A DNA stretch of 64,000 bases from Pseudomonadota bacterium (GCA_021810635.1 JAJZIH010000005.1:1-64000), one strand, 5' to 3'; shown: positions 1 to 8,441, counted from the stretch's first letter. The notes: generated from the letters alone by a model not told the origin. Translations and numbers: made by a program.

Positions 1-154
1 TGAGATACCCGAATCGGACGAGGGTTTTTTGCACCCATTCATAACGGGCAACCGGGCTACTCAGCACCGAAAAGGCCACCGCCTGGGTCCCGGACAAAAA
101 CTCGGCCAACTGATCGATGGAAGTCAGATTATCGAGGTTCATAAGGGTTTTCAT
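1..154 (-). CDS. Transposase, N-terminal part (cut by window edge)
   Basis: The reverse strand from 154 encodes 51 residues beginning MKTLMNLDNL and containing GTQAVAFSV and TLVRFGYL before it leaves the window. This resembles the N-terminus of DDE integrase-core transposases that begin with a 'fLxGTQAVAFSV...RfGYL' block. A second in-frame ATG at 142 sits 12 nt after AGGGAG, whereas the ATG at 154 directly abuts it, so either start is possible. Its outer inverted repeat appears to have been displaced to 1682-1697 by the IS110 insertion. Family assignment is from recall of the conserved block; the catalytic domain is outside the window. Confidence 0.6.
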   Translation of the reverse strand, partial: MKTLMNLDNLTSIDQLAEFLSGTQAVAFSVLSSPVARYEWVQKTLVRFGYL

Positions 155-186
155 CTCCCTATCATGAACAAACCCCGATCCGGCTT

Positions 187-200
187 CAGACTCATTTCAT
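187..200. repeat. 14-bp direct repeat, left copy (CAGACTCATTTCAT)
   Basis: CAGACTCATTTCAT occurs here and again at 1676-1689, bracketing the IS110 transposase and its leader. With CT as the recombination core, the left copy joins host-side target sequence to the element's own left end. The repeat is longer than a CT core alone would give, so donor and target sequences of this element seem to share this motif. Confidence 0.75.
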
Positions 201-204
201 GTTA

Positions 205-448
205 GAAACACAGCCCCCGTTACCCTCTTTCTGCCCCGATAATGGGGCTTTGGGCCAGCCGGGTCCGGCATGATTCTGCCCCCCAGTCAACCATGATCCG
301 GGGGGTGTTGTCACCGGACCCGGTCGGGCAGCCAGTTATCGCTGATAGGGGATCGGTCCCGTACGGAGACCGTCTGTAACGTGGATGCCGAAGCCGGCTG
401 CCTCTGGTCTGTCGAAAACCACTCACGCGAAATCGCGGGGAGGCCAGT
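205..448 (+). ncRNA. Candidate IS110 bridge RNA / structured left end
   Basis: The non-coding leader of the transposase folds into successive hairpins visible by eye: GCCCC-gataat-GGGGC (233-248), a perfect 10-bp stem CCGGGTCCGG (259-268) with CCGGACCCGG (314-323) enclosing a 45-nt loop, and CGGTC/GACCG (354-372). Inside the large loop, CCCCCCAG (279-286) equals part of the element's right end (1671-1678), and GGGGGGTG (300-307) is the exact complement of CACCCCCC at 1669-1676. IS110 elements are known to encode a bridge RNA with target and donor loops in this position. The limits are approximate and no promoter was identified. Confidence 0.45.
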
Positions 449-1654
449 ATGCAAGACCCAGCATATCCCGAGTCGATCGAGGTGTTCATTGGAGTTGATG
501 TCGGCAAGGGCCAGCACCATGCCGTGGCGCTGGATCGTGACGGCAAGCGGCTTGTAGATCGGGCGCTGCCCAACAGTGAAGCACCGCTCAAGGCCCTGAT
601 CGCAGAACTGAGATCCCGGGGGACGGTGCTGTTCGTCGTCGATCAGCCGGCCTCGATCGGTGCGCTGCCGATCGCTGTTGCCCGCGCCGAAGGAGTCGCT
701 GTGGCCTATCTGCCGGGCTTGGCCATGCGCCGCATCGCGGATCTGCATGCCGGAGAGGCCAAGACGGATGCCCGCGATGCGGCGATCATTGCCGAGGCGG
801 CCCGCTCGATGCCGCACGCACTGCGCACCCTGCAGCTCGCTGACGACGCGCTCGCCGATCTGATGCTGCTGTGCGGCTTCGACGACGATCTGGCGGCACA
901 GATCACCCAGGTGAGCAATCGCCTGCGTGGACTGCTCACGCAAATCCACCCCGCGCTCGAGCGCGTTCTCGGACCGCACCTCGACCATCCCGCCGTGCTC
1001 GATCTGCTGCAGACATATCCCACGCCCAAGACCTTGGCTGCGCTGAGCCGACAGCGCTTGATCATGCGCCTGAAGAAGCTTGCGCCCCGCATGGCCAAGC
1101 GACTGGCCGAGGAAATCTGCCAGGCTCTCGGTGAACAGCACGTGGTCGTCCCGGGCACGGAGGCCGCCGGGCTGGTCGTGCCCCGGCTGGTGCAGCAGCT
1201 GCGTACCCTGCGCACCCAGCGCGAGGCGCTCGCCCAGGAAGTGGAACGGCGGGTTTCCGCGCACCCTCTTGCCCCGGTCCTGATGAGCATGCCGGGAGTC
1301 GGCATCCGGACCGCCGCAAGACTCCTGACCGAGGTCACCCCACGGCCCTTCGCCTCGGCGGCCCATCTGGCCGCCTACGCAGGCCTGGCCCCAGTGACGC
1401 GCCGCTCGGGCAGTTCCATTCGCGGCGAGCATCCCTCCCGGCGAGGGAACAAGATCTTGAAACGGGCGCTGTTCCTCTCGGCCTTCGCCGCCTTGCGTGA
1501 TCCCGTCTCTCGGGCCTACTACGACCGCAAAATCCACCAGGGCAAGCGGCACAATCAGGCCCTGATCGCGCTTGCCCGGCGGCGCTGCGATGTGCTCTTT
1601 GCGATGCTGCGGGACGGCAGCTTCTATCAGGCGGCTCCAGCCGCTAACGCTTGA
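449..1654 (+). CDS. IS110-family transposase (DEDD_Tnp_IS110 + Transposase_20)
   Basis: A 401-residue protein with both halves of IS110 transposases. The N-terminal RuvC-like domain shows GVDVGK (first Asp), VVDQPAS and AKTDARDA (last two Asp); the second acidic position is Asp rather than the usual Glu, as in a DQPA subgroup. The C-terminal Transposase_20 domain has MPGVGIRTA, AYAGLAP and SGSSIRG, the last containing the conserved Ser nucleophile. GGGAGG lies 5 nt before the ATG. Length and domain completeness suggest an intact enzyme that would insert DNA at sites chosen by its guide RNA. Confidence 0.95.
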   Translation: MQDPAYPESIEVFIGVDVGKGQHHAVALDRDGKRLVDRALPNSEAPLKALIAELRSRGTVLFVVDQPASIGALPIAVARAEGVAVAYLPGLAMRRIADLHAGEAKTDARDAAIIAEAARSMPHALRTLQLADDALADLMLLCGFDDDLAAQITQVSNRLRGLLTQIHPALERVLGPHLDHPAVLDLLQTYPTPKTLAALSRQRLIMRLKKLAPRMAKRLAEEICQALGEQHVVVPGTEAAGLVVPRLVQQLRTLRTQREALAQEVERRVSAHPLAPVLMSMPGVGIRTAARLLTEVTPRPFASAAHLAAYAGLAPVTRRSGSSIRGEHPSRRGNKILKRALFLSAFAALRDPVSRAYYDRKIHQGKRHNQALIALARRRCDVLFAMLRDGSFYQAAPAANA

Positions 1655-1675
1655 CAAAGATATAGGGGCACCCCC

Positions 1676-1689
1676 CAGACTCATTTCAT
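1676..1689. repeat. 14-bp direct repeat, right copy (CAGACTCATTTCAT)
   Basis: Second copy of the motif found at 187-200. Downstream bases (ATTGGACA) resemble but do not match those after the left copy (GTTAGAAACA), which fits a model where the left copy continues into the IS110 and the right copy continues into the interrupted IS end. Confidence 0.75.
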
Positions 1690-1697
1690 ATTGGACA
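1682..1697 (-). mobile_element. Displaced outer end of the interrupted IS
   Basis: Read on the minus strand, 1697-1682 gives TGTCCAATATGAAATG, and joining it across the IS110 to 192-155 continues AGTCTGAAGCCGG toward the partial transposase. The joined sequence would be the terminal inverted repeat and leader of that transposase gene. The other end of the element is outside the window, so this border rests on reconstruction only. Confidence 0.4.
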
Positions 1698-1707
1698 AGG
1701 CTTCCCG

Positions 1708-1736
1708 TTGATTTGGCCGGATGAAAATCGTATAAT
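1708..1736 (+). promoter_or_regulatory. sigma70-type promoter for the rplC operon
   Basis: TTGATT (1708-1713) and a perfect TATAAT (1731-1736) are separated by 17 nt. Transcription would start near 1743, giving a leader of about 60 nt before rplC. The -35 hexamer lies only 10 bp outside the presumed IS end, so the insertion has not damaged it. It allows rplC and following genes to be expressed without rpsJ upstream. Confidence 0.75.
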
Positions 1737-1757
1737 CTCCGGTTCACTAGGTTTTTC

Positions 1758-1808
1758 ATGGCACTGGTCAATCGCAATCGGTGCCGAGATGAGGACAAGT
1801 CGCCATGA
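1758..1808 (+). CDS. Possible 16-residue leader peptide coupled to rplC
   Basis: ATG at 1758 opens a frame encoding [16 protein letters not shown] that stops with TGA at 1806-1808, overlapping the rplC ATG as ATGA. No good Shine-Dalgarno sequence precedes it, and rplC has its own GAGGA at 1791-1795. It could couple translation to rplC or be accidental. It does not resemble the C-terminus of ribosomal protein S10. Confidence 0.25.
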   Translation: MALVNRNRCRDEDKSP

Positions 1809-2467
1809 CGATTGGCGTGATCGGCCGCAAATGCGGCATGACGCGTTTTGTCACTGAAACCGGTGCCGTGGTTGCGGCGACGGTCATTCAGGTCGAGAAC
1901 AACGCCGTGACCCAGGTCAAAACCCCGGCGACCGACGGCTATGCGGCCGTCCAGGTGGCGCACGGCCCCAGGCGGCGCTCCAACCGAGTCGCCAAGGCGT
2001 TGGCCGGCCATTTCGCAAAGGCCGGTATCGAGCCGACGGGTGGCCTCCACGAATGGCGGATCGGGGCCGAGGAGGCTGCCCGCTACGTACCCGGTCAGGT
2101 TCTTTCGGTGACAGTCTTCAGCGCCGGGCAGAAGGTCGACGTGGGGGGCCTGACCCGAGGCAAGGGTTTTGCGGGCACGATCAAGCGACACCATTTTTCG
2201 AGTCAGGACGCGACCCACGGAAACTCGCTGTCGCACCGGGCGCCGGGGTCCATCGGCCAGCGGCAGACGCCCGGCCGGGTGTTTAAGGGCAAGCGGATGG
2301 CAGGCCGTCTGGGTCATGATATCCAGCGGATCCAAAATCTCCCCGTGCTCAGGGTCGACCCGGACAAGGGCCTTCTTTTTATCGGTGGTGCCGTGCCGGG
2401 TGCTCCCGGGACAACCGTTGTGGTCGCTCCGGCTGTCAAGGCGCGGAGACCGGAGTCCGTCTCGTGA
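1805..2467 (+). CDS. rplC: 50S ribosomal protein L3
   Basis: This 220-residue protein begins [14 protein letters not shown], the usual L3 start that places it near the peptidyl transferase centre. The central extension contains [16 protein letters not shown], in which the second Gln corresponds to the residue methylated by PrmB in E. coli. It is the first ribosomal gene visible; rpsJ (S10), which normally precedes it, is replaced by IS sequence. The last bases overlap rplD as GTGA. Confidence 0.98.
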   Translation: MTIGVIGRKCGMTRFVTETGAVVAATVIQVENNAVTQVKTPATDGYAAVQVAHGPRRRSNRVAKALAGHFAKAGIEPTGGLHEWRIGAEEAARYVPGQVLSVTVFSAGQKVDVGGLTRGKGFAGTIKRHHFSSQDATHGNSLSHRAPGSIGQRQTPGRVFKGKRMAGRLGHDIQRIQNLPVLRVDPDKGLLFIGGAVPGAPGTTVVVAPAVKARRPESVS

Positions 2468-3072
2468 AACTCAAGGTTTTGGACCATGCGGGGGGCGAGA
2501 TGGAAATCACGGAGGGCCGTCTCGAAACGCCCTTCAATGAACCTCTGGTTCACCAGCTGGTCACGGCCTATTTCGCGGCTGGACGGCAGGGAAGCAAGGC
2601 CCAGAAATCAAAGGCCCAGGTCCGTGGAGGTGGGCGCAAGCCCTGGCGCCAGAAAGGGACCGGCCGGGCCCGGGCCGGTAGTATCCGCAGCCCGCTGTGG
2701 CGGGGCGGTGGCCGGGTTTTTGCGGCCGCCCCGCGGGACTACAGCCAGAAAGTCAATCGCAGCATGTACCGGGGCGCTCTCCGCAGCATCGTGGGTGAGT
2801 TGATCCGGAAGGATTGCCTCGTGCTCGTTGATGAGCTAAAGCTCGAAGCCCCGAAGACGCGGGAACTCGCTGCGAGGCTCAAGGACTACCAGCTGGCCGA
2901 CGTCCTGATTGTCACCGAGACCTTTGACGAAAGGCTGGATCTGGCCTCGCGTAACCTGCCGTGGGCCGAACTCTGCCCCCTGACGCGCCTGCATCCGGTT
3001 GACCTCCTCCGCTATGAGAAGGTGCTGATGACGGTGCCGGCCTGGAAACAGCTGGAGGCCCGACTGGCATGA
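2464..3072 (+). CDS. rplD: 50S ribosomal protein L4
   Basis: L4 (202 residues) shows the extended-loop signature [18 protein letters not shown] followed by SPLWRGGG, which lines the exit tunnel. It starts with GTG overlapping the rplC stop by 4 nt. In E. coli L4 represses the S10 operon through the leader upstream of rpsJ; that leader is absent here, so the same autoregulation cannot act on this transcript unless the new 60-nt leader contains a different site. Confidence 0.98.
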   Translation: MKLKVLDHAGGEMEITEGRLETPFNEPLVHQLVTAYFAAGRQGSKAQKSKAQVRGGGRKPWRQKGTGRARAGSIRSPLWRGGGRVFAAAPRDYSQKVNRSMYRGALRSIVGELIRKDCLVLVDELKLEAPKTRELAARLKDYQLADVLIVTETFDERLDLASRNLPWAELCPLTRLHPVDLLRYEKVLMTVPAWKQLEARLA

Positions 3073-3383
3073 GCACGATGAAATCGCTCGACCTCTTAGA
3101 TCTCGTTTCCGGACCCCATCTGACGGAAAAGGCCACCCGTCTGGCCAGTGACCATCGGCAGTATGTGTTCAAGGTCCGGTCCGCGGCCAACAAGGCCGAT
3201 GTGAGGCGTGCCGTCGAGATGCTGTTCGGCGTCCAGGTGGCCCGGGTGACGCTGCTCAACCAACCGGGCAAAAGCAAGCGACAGGGTGGCCGGACCGGGT
3301 GGCGGTCGGGTTTCAAGAAAGCCTATGTGTGCCTCGCACCCGGGCAGAATCTTGATCTCGGTGGAGGCGTCGAATCCCCATGA
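3069..3383 (+). CDS. rplW: 50S ribosomal protein L23
   Basis: 104 residues with the L23 pattern: PHLTEKATRLASDHRQYVFKV near the N-terminus and a KRQGGRTGWRSGFKKAYVCL loop. L23 sits at the tunnel exit and docks trigger factor and SRP. The ATG at 3069 overlaps the rplD stop (ATGA). The stop in turn overlaps an ATG opening a 12-codon frame leading to rplB. Confidence 0.97.
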   Translation: MSTMKSLDLLDLVSGPHLTEKATRLASDHRQYVFKVRSAANKADVRRAVEMLFGVQVARVTLLNQPGKSKRQGGRTGWRSGFKKAYVCLAPGQNLDLGGGVESP

Positions 3384-3414
3384 AGCATGACCGCGATTGC
3401 GCAGGAGAGGCGTC

Positions 3415-4239
3415 ATGACGCTGATCAAGCCGAAACCGACCTCGCCGGGTCGGCGCTTTGCCGTGAAGGTCGTGACTCCGGGGCTCCATCGGGGCGAACC
3501 GTGCGGGTCACTGCTCGAGCCGGTCCGCAAGCACGGAGGGCGCAATAATCTGGGCCGGATCTGTGTCCGCCACCGCGGTGGGGGGCATGCCCGCCGCTAC
3601 CGGATCGTCGATTTCAGGCGCACCAAGGACGCCATTCCGGGCCGGGTGGAACGGATCGAGTACGATCCCAACCGGACGGCCAATCTCGCCCTCATCCTCT
3701 ATCCGGATGGTGAGCGCCGGTATATTCTTGCGCCTGCGGGTCTCGGGGTTGGTGATACCGTTCTGTCGGGCAATCAGGCACCGATCCGCCCGGGAAACTG
3801 CCTGCCCCTACGCAACATTCCGGTCGGCTCCCAGGTCCATGCCATCGAACTCAAGCCGGGGCGCGGGGCCCAGCTGGCACGCAGTGCCGGTGCCAGCGCG
3901 CAGCTCATCGCCCGCGAAGGCCGTCAGGTCACGCTCCGTTTGCGTTCGGGCGAACTCCGGAAGGTGGCGGTTGAATGCCGGGCCACGATCGGGGAGGTCG
4001 GCAACATGGAACACAATCTCGAGTCTTACGGTAAAGCGGGGGCCAAGCGGCACCGGGGCATCCGGCCGACGGTGCGCGGGGTTGCGATGAACCCGGTTGA
4101 CCACCCCCATGGGGGTGGCGAAGGCCGGGGCAAGGGGAACCACCCGCAGTCGCCCTGGGGCCAGCCGGCCAAGGGTTACAAGACACGCCACAACAAGCGG
4201 ACCGACCGGCTGATTGTCCGCCGACGCCAGGTCAAATAA
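3415..4239 (+). CDS. rplB: 50S ribosomal protein L2
   Basis: 274 residues beginning [14 protein letters not shown]. The ATG at 3415 is chosen over an upstream TTG (3397) because AGGAGAGG at 3402-3409 is well spaced and the L2 family starts there. The C-terminal [13 protein letters not shown] motif contains the conserved His near the peptidyl transferase centre. The tail [16 protein letters not shown] is normal, so the protein is complete. Confidence 0.98.
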   Translation: MTLIKPKPTSPGRRFAVKVVTPGLHRGEPCGSLLEPVRKHGGRNNLGRICVRHRGGGHARRYRIVDFRRTKDAIPGRVERIEYDPNRTANLALILYPDGERRYILAPAGLGVGDTVLSGNQAPIRPGNCLPLRNIPVGSQVHAIELKPGRGAQLARSAGASAQLIAREGRQVTLRLRSGELRKVAVECRATIGEVGNMEHNLESYGKAGAKRHRGIRPTVRGVAMNPVDHPHGGGEGRGKGNHPQSPWGQPAKGYKTRHNKRTDRLIVRRRQVK

Positions 4240-4253
4240 CCGAGGTTCCTGAC

Positions 4254-4547
4254 ATGTCGAGATCCGTCCGCAAGGGACCCTTTGTCGATCCCCATCTGGC
4301 CCGCAAGGTGGCGGAGGCGGGAGCGAGCCATAACAAGCGGCCCATCAAGACCTGGTCGCGCCGCTCCATGGTGGTCCCCGAAATGGTGGGGCTTACGCTT
4401 GCGGTTCACAACGGCCGACAGCACTTGCCCATTCTCGTGACCGAAAACATGGTCGGGCACAAGCTGGGGGAGTTCGCCCCGACACGAACCTTCAAGGGGC
4501 ACCCAGCTGACAAGAAGACGCCCCAGCCGGCCGGCAAGGCAGGTTGA
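4254..4547 (+). CDS. rpsS: 30S ribosomal protein S19
   Basis: Complete S19 (97 residues) starting [15 protein letters not shown] and carrying the [13 protein letters not shown] segment and a basic [15 protein letters not shown] tail. S19 forms the head of the small subunit with S13, encoded further down the same cluster. Only 14 nt separate it from rplB. Confidence 0.98.
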   Translation: MSRSVRKGPFVDPHLARKVAEAGASHNKRPIKTWSRRSMVVPEMVGLTLAVHNGRQHLPILVTENMVGHKLGEFAPTRTFKGHPADKKTPQPAGKAG

Positions 4548-4550
4548 GCC

Positions 4551-4883
4551 ATGGTCGACACGATTGCCTCCCATCGTTATGCCCGGGTGTCGCCTCAGAA
4601 GGCGCGTCTCGTGGCCGATCTGGTCCGCGGCAAACCGGTTGCCCAGGCGGTTGAGATCCTCCGCTATGGCCATCCAGCCGCCTGCCGGGTTGTACTCAAG
4701 GTCCTCGAGTCTGCGGTCGCCAACGCCGAAAACAATGCGGGCGCTGATGTCGATGAGCTCAAGGTCACCCGGATCCAGGTCGACGAGGGCCCCCGGCTCA
4801 AGCGCTTCCACGCCCGCGCCCGTGGCCGGTCGAATGTCATTATCAAGCGCACGAGCCACATTACCGTGAAGGTAGGGAGTTAA
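4551..4883 (+). CDS. rplV: 50S ribosomal protein L22
   Basis: A 110-residue L22 with the core [17 protein letters not shown] and the tunnel-lining hairpin ending [11 protein letters not shown]. The hairpin is the region altered in macrolide-resistant mutants of other species; no deletion is apparent here. It begins 3 nt after the rpsS stop. Confidence 0.97.
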   Translation: MVDTIASHRYARVSPQKARLVADLVRGKPVAQAVEILRYGHPAACRVVLKVLESAVANAENNAGADVDELKVTRIQVDEGPRLKRFHARARGRSNVIIKRTSHITVKVGS

Positions 4884-4885
4884 CC

Positions 4886-5557
4886 GTGGGGCAGAAAGTC
4901 AATCCGATCGGTTTTCGGCTCGGCATCTCGAACGAGTGGAGTTCGCGATGGTATGCCGAACGGAAGTCCTTTGCGAGCCAGCTCAAGACCGATGCCGAAA
5001 TCCGCGAGCACCTGCGGAGCCGTCTGGCCCAGGCGGCCGTGAGCCGTATCGAGATTCTGCGGCGCGGCAACCAGTGTGAGGTCACCCTGCACACGGCAAG
5101 GCCGGGAGTCGTGATCGGCAAACGCGGCGAGGAGATTGCCGCGCTGGAACGGGACCTGGCCGGCCGGCTCCAGGGCAGCGAGATCAACCTGCACATCCAG
5201 GAGATTCGCAAACCTGAACTCGACTCCACCCTGGTCGCGCAAAGTATCGCCGACCAGCTCGAGCGCCGCATCATGTTTCGGCGGGCCATGCGGCGTGCGG
5301 TCGCTTCAGCGATGCGGGCTGGGGCGCAGGGGATCAAGGTCAGGGTTTCCGGGCGGCTCAACGGGGCGGAGATTGCCCGAAGCGAGTGGTACCACGAAGG
5401 CCGGGTCCCCCTGCATACCCTGCGGGCCGATATCGATTTCGGGCAGGCGACGGCTAAAACCACCTATGGCACGATCGGCATCAAGGTCTGGATTTTCAAG
5501 GGCGAGCTGATCGAGCCCGTGGTGGCACCAGCGGTCGCGGAAGCCGGAACCTCCTAG
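4886..5557 (+). CDS. rpsC: 30S ribosomal protein S3
   Basis: 223 residues starting with GTG ([13 protein letters not shown]). A KH domain is evident with [10 protein letters not shown], and the C-terminal domain has [21 protein letters not shown]3 lines the mRNA entry channel and contributes helicase activity. The GTG lies 2 nt after the rplV stop, so its translation probably depends on coupling. Confidence 0.98.
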   Translation: MGQKVNPIGFRLGISNEWSSRWYAERKSFASQLKTDAEIREHLRSRLAQAAVSRIEILRRGNQCEVTLHTARPGVVIGKRGEEIAALERDLAGRLQGSEINLHIQEIRKPELDSTLVAQSIADQLERRIMFRRAMRRAVASAMRAGAQGIKVRVSGRLNGAEIARSEWYHEGRVPLHTLRADIDFGQATAKTTYGTIGIKVWIFKGELIEPVVAPAVAEAGTS

Positions 5558-5573
5558 AGGCGAGAGCGAAACC

Positions 5574-5990
5574 ATGTTACAGCCGAAGCGCAGCAAGTTT
5601 CGTAAGCAGCAGAAAGGCCGCAACCGTGGAGTGGCGACGCGCGGTCATACCGTGGCCTTTGGCGAGTTCGGCCTCAAGGCGGCCGAAGCGGGGATGGTGA
5701 CGGCCCGCCAGATCGAGGCGGCTCGACGCGCGATTACGCACCATGTCCGCCGTGGTGGAAAAATCTGGATCCGGGTCTTTCCGGATGTTCCGGTGACACG
5801 CAAGCCGCTTGAGGTCCGGATGGGAAGCGGAAAGGGCAACGTGGAATACTGGGCCGCGCGGATCCGTCCGGGCTTTGTCCTTTACGAAATGGAAGGGGTG
5901 ACCGAGGAGGTCGCCCGCGAGGCCCTGCGGCTTGCTGCCGCCAAACTTCCGATTCGAACCCAATTTGTGATGCGGACGGTGCTCGGATGA
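5574..5990 (+). CDS. rplP: 50S ribosomal protein L16
   Basis: 138 residues, [19 protein letters not shown] at the start and the conserved [20 protein letters not shown] block, whose Arg is a hydroxylation site in E. coli. L16 organises the A-site region of 23S rRNA. A purine-rich GAGGCGAGAG precedes the ATG. Its stop overlaps rpmC (ATGA). Confidence 0.98.
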   Translation: MLQPKRSKFRKQQKGRNRGVATRGHTVAFGEFGLKAAEAGMVTARQIEAARRAITHHVRRGGKIWIRVFPDVPVTRKPLEVRMGSGKGNVEYWAARIRPGFVLYEMEGVTEEVAREALRLAAAKLPIRTQFVMRTVLG

Positions 5991-6196
5991 ACATGAATGA
6001 ACGTCGTGCCCAGACGGCCGTGGAACTGACCGAGGCCCTGGCAGCGGAAAAACGGAATCTGGCCAAGCTTCGGATCGAACGGGGGGTCGGCCAGCTGGGT
6101 AAACCCCATGAATTCCGGAAATCACGCCGTGAAGCGGCGCGGATCCTGACGGTGCTGAATGATCGACTGTCCCGGGGGGCGACCCATGACGAATGA
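5987..6196 (+). CDS. rpmC: 50S ribosomal protein L29
   Basis: L29 of 69 residues. It retains the helical hairpin of the family, with [14 protein letters not shown] and [19 protein letters not shown]. The N-terminus is a little divergent from E. coli L29. Its 3' end overlaps the likely rpsQ start by 11 nt. Confidence 0.93.
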   Translation: MNMNERRAQTAVELTEALAAEKRNLAKLRIERGVGQLGKPHEFRKSRREAARILTVLNDRLSRGATHDE

Positions 6197-6473
6197 AACC
6201 TCAACAGATCGGGGCCGAGTCATGACCGGGCGCGCGGTTCGTGCCTCTCTGTCGAATTCGGTGGTGGTCGAATTCAGCCGCCAAGTTCGGCATCCGAAAT
6301 ACCACAAATACATCCGGCGCCGGACTCGAATCATGGCTCATGACGAGAGCGGAACGGTGAAGGCCGGTGATCTGGTGCGCATCCGGGAATGCCGGCCACT
6401 CTCCAAGCGGAAGAGCTGGAGCATCGAGGCGGTCATCGGGCACGAGGGCACCGCCGGGAGTCCGCGGTCATGA
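6186..6473 (+). CDS. rpsQ: 30S ribosomal protein S17
   Basis: 95 residues; [20 protein letters not shown] and [14 protein letters not shown] are the S17 OB-fold signatures. Start at 6186 gives an alignment of the same length as E. coli S17 at the N-terminus; ATG at 6222 is an alternative. The C-terminus runs a few residues longer ([10 protein letters not shown]). The stop overlaps rplN (ATGA). Confidence 0.95.
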   Translation: MTNETSTDRGRVMTGRAVRASLSNSVVVEFSRQVRHPKYHKYIRRRTRIMAHDESGTVKAGDLVRIRECRPLSKRKSWSIEAVIGHEGTAGSPRS

Positions 6474-6838
6474 TCCAGATGGAAACGGTGCTCGCGTCGG
6501 CGGACAACAGCGGAGCCAGACAGCTCCGGTGCATCAAGGTGCTGGGCGGTTCCAAGCGCCGCTATGCCGGCATTGGCGATATCATCAAGGTCAGCATCAG
6601 CGAAGCCATGCCGCGGGGTAAGGTCAAGAAGGGGGAGATCTACGATGCGCTCGTGGTACGGACCCGTCATGGAATCCGCCGTCCGGACGGTTCTCTGATT
6701 CGTTTCGATAGCAATGCGGCCGTCCTCCTCAACAACAAGCAGGAACCGATCGGCACACGCATTTTCGGCCCGGTGACGCGCGAGCTCAGAACCGAGCGGT
6801 TCATGCGTATCGTCTCTTTGGCGCCCGAAGTCTTGTGA
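6470..6838 (+). CDS. rplN: 50S ribosomal protein L14
   Basis: L14, 122 residues, [19 protein letters not shown] at the start, with [15 protein letters not shown] and [11 protein letters not shown]. This is first of the spc-operon genes in E. coli; no separate promoter is obvious here and it overlaps rpsQ by 4 nt, so S10 and spc units are probably one transcript. Confidence 0.98.
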   Translation: MIQMETVLASADNSGARQLRCIKVLGGSKRRYAGIGDIIKVSISEAMPRGKVKKGEIYDALVVRTRHGIRRPDGSLIRFDSNAAVLLNNKQEPIGTRIFGPVTRELRTERFMRIVSLAPEVL

Positions 6839-6848
6839 GGAGCGTTTG

Positions 6849-7163
6849 ATGAATCGAATCCGCAAGGGGGATGAGGTGGTGGTGATTGCCGGCCGGGACA
6901 AGGGTCGTCGAGGCATCGTTCTGCGGGTGGCGGATGACCGTGTGTGGGTCGAGGGGATCCACATGGTCAAGAAGCACCTCAAACCCAATCCCAACACCAA
7001 TACCCAAGGGGGCATCATCGAGCGGGAGGCTCCGCTGCATGTGTCGAACGTCATGATTTACAACCCGGTCGAAAAGAAACCGGCCCGCGTCGGTTACCGA
7101 AGGCTGGCGGACGGCCGCAAGGTGCGCTTTTTCCGTTCGACCGGTGAGTCAGTGGATGTCTGA
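6849..7163 (+). CDS. rplX: 50S ribosomal protein L24
   Basis: 104 residues with an N-terminal KOW motif ([16 protein letters not shown]) and the [22 protein letters not shown] segment. GAGGAG just upstream supports the ATG at 6849 rather than a TTG three bases earlier. L24 initiates 50S assembly. Confidence 0.97.
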   Translation: MNRIRKGDEVVVIAGRDKGRRGIVLRVADDRVWVEGIHMVKKHLKPNPNTNTQGGIIEREAPLHVSNVMIYNPVEKKPARVGYRRLADGRKVRFFRSTGESVDV

Positions 7164-7173
7164 GAGGAACCCC

Positions 7174-7713
7174 ATGAGCCGCCTGCAAGACCATTACGAA
7201 CAGGAGATCGTGCCCCGCTTCATGCGGGAGCACGGGTATGCGAACCGCATGGCGGTTCCCCGCATCACCAAGATCACCCTCAATATGGGGGTCGGAGAGG
7301 CCACCTCGGATCGCAAGATCATCGAGCACGCCGTGTCCGACCTCAGCGCGATCACCGGCCAGCGGCCCGTCGTGACCCATGCCCGAAAATCCATCGCCAG
7401 TTTCAAGGTCCGGGAGGGGTGGCCCATCGGGTGCAAGGTGACGTTACGCCGCGAACGCATGTATGAGTTCCTGGACCGCCTGATCCAGGTGGCGATCCCG
7501 CGGATCCGTGATTTCCGGGGACTCAACCCGCGGGCGTTTGACGGGCGTGGGAACTATACCCTGGGCATCCGTGAACAGATCATTTTTCCCGAGATCGATT
7601 ACGACAAGATCGATGCCCTGCGCGGGCTCGATGTTAATTTCGCAACGACGGCCCGGACCGATGAAGAGGCCCGCACGCTGCTCAAGGCGTTTTCATTTCC
7701 GTTCCGGAACTAG
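7174..7713 (+). CDS. rplE: 50S ribosomal protein L5
   Basis: 179 residues ([17 protein letters not shown]) with [10 protein letters not shown], the [21 protein letters not shown] block and the [20 protein letters not shown] motif. L5 anchors 5S rRNA and contacts the P-site tRNA. GAGAGG 5 nt upstream selects this ATG over an upstream in-frame start at 7144 inside rplX. Confidence 0.98.
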   Translation: MSRLQDHYEQEIVPRFMREHGYANRMAVPRITKITLNMGVGEATSDRKIIEHAVSDLSAITGQRPVVTHARKSIASFKVREGWPIGCKVTLRRERMYEFLDRLIQVAIPRIRDFRGLNPRAFDGRGNYTLGIREQIIFPEIDYDKIDALRGLDVNFATTARTDEEARTLLKAFSFPFRN

Positions 7714-7730
7714 ATGGACGGGGGAGACCG

Positions 7731-8036
7731 ATGGCCAAGAAATCAATGATCAACCGGGAACTCAAGCGGAAAAAGGTGGCGCTGCGGCTGAAGACCCGGC
7801 GCGATACCCTGAAAGCGGCGGCGCGTGACCTCAAGCTCACGTTCGAAGAGCGCCGGAACGCAGTCGATGCGCTGGCGCGGTTGCCCCGGGACAGCAGCCC
7901 GTGCCGACAGCGGCGGCGTTGTGCGATGACCGGACGGCCGCGCGGGGTCTACCGCAAGTTCGGTCTGGGCCGTTCCGCCCTGCGGGAACTCGCCATGCGC
8001 GGAGATATTCCCGGGCTCCGCAAGGCCAGCTGGTAG
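7731..8036 (+). CDS. rpsN: 30S ribosomal protein S14
   Basis: A long, zinc-free (C-minus) S14 of 101 residues: [15 protein letters not shown] at the start, [15 protein letters not shown] in place of a zinc ribbon, and the conserved [21 protein letters not shown] end. GGGGGAGA precedes the start. Use of the zinc-independent form contrasts with the Cys-type L36 in the same cluster. Confidence 0.97.
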   Translation: MAKKSMINRELKRKKVALRLKTRRDTLKAAARDLKLTFEERRNAVDALARLPRDSSPCRQRRRCAMTGRPRGVYRKFGLGRSALRELAMRGDIPGLRKASW

Positions 8037-8045
8037 GAGAAATCG

Positions 8046-8441
8046 ATGACGATGTCTGATCCTTTGGCCGATCTTTTGACGCGGATCCGGAATGCGCAAC
8101 GGGCCGGTCATGCCGAAGTGGAGCTGCCCTCCTCCAGCCTCAAGCGGGAGGTGGCCCGTGTCCTCAAGGAGGAGGGATACCTCGATGAGGTCAACGAGCG
8201 AAACGATGGGCCGATCCCGCTCCTGCAGATCCGGTTGCGTTACCACGAGGGCCAGCCGGCCATTCGCCTTCTGCGGCGCGTGAGCCGTCCGGGGCTGCGC
8301 GTCTACCGGGATCGCCGCCGGTTGCCCCGGGTCCAGAACGGCTATGGAGTGGCTGTCATTTCGACCTCGCGTGGCGTCATGAGTGACCGCCAAGCTCGGG
8401 TCATTGGCGAAGGGGGAGAAATCCTGTGTCTGGTGTCCTGA
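8046..8441 (+). CDS. rpsH: 30S ribosomal protein S8
   Basis: 131 residues. DPLADLLTRIRNAQRAGH and the C-terminal YGVAVISTSRGVMSDRQA motif identify S8, the central-domain 16S binder that in E. coli also represses the spc operon at the L5 gene. AGGAG precedes the ATG. Confidence 0.98.
   Translation: MTMSDPLADLLTRIRNAQRAGHAEVELPSSSLKREVARVLKEEGYLDEVNERNDGPIPLLQIRLRYHEGQPAIRLLRRVSRPGLRVYRDRRRLPRVQNGYGVAVISTSRGVMSDRQARVIGEGGEILCLVS

Larger units (their letters stand above)
193..1681 (+). mobile_element. IS110-family insertion sequence
   Basis: The proposed element is 1,489 bp between CT dinucleotides at 191-192 and 1680-1681 inside the flanking 14-bp direct repeats. It has a long 5' non-coding end (about 255 nt), one DEDD-type transposase, and a very short 3' end (about 27 nt). 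That asymmetry is typical of the IS110 group (bridge RNA upstream) rather than the IS1111 group (downstream). There are no terminal inverted repeats visible. Removing it reconstitutes the end of the neighbouring IS. Exact borders are inferred from the repeats. Confidence 0.65.

Noticed and set aside
311-2335. A 674-residue open frame on the minus strand across the IS110 and rplC
   Set aside because: It lies antisense to two well-supported genes, has no domain or ribosome site, and is explained by high GC content.
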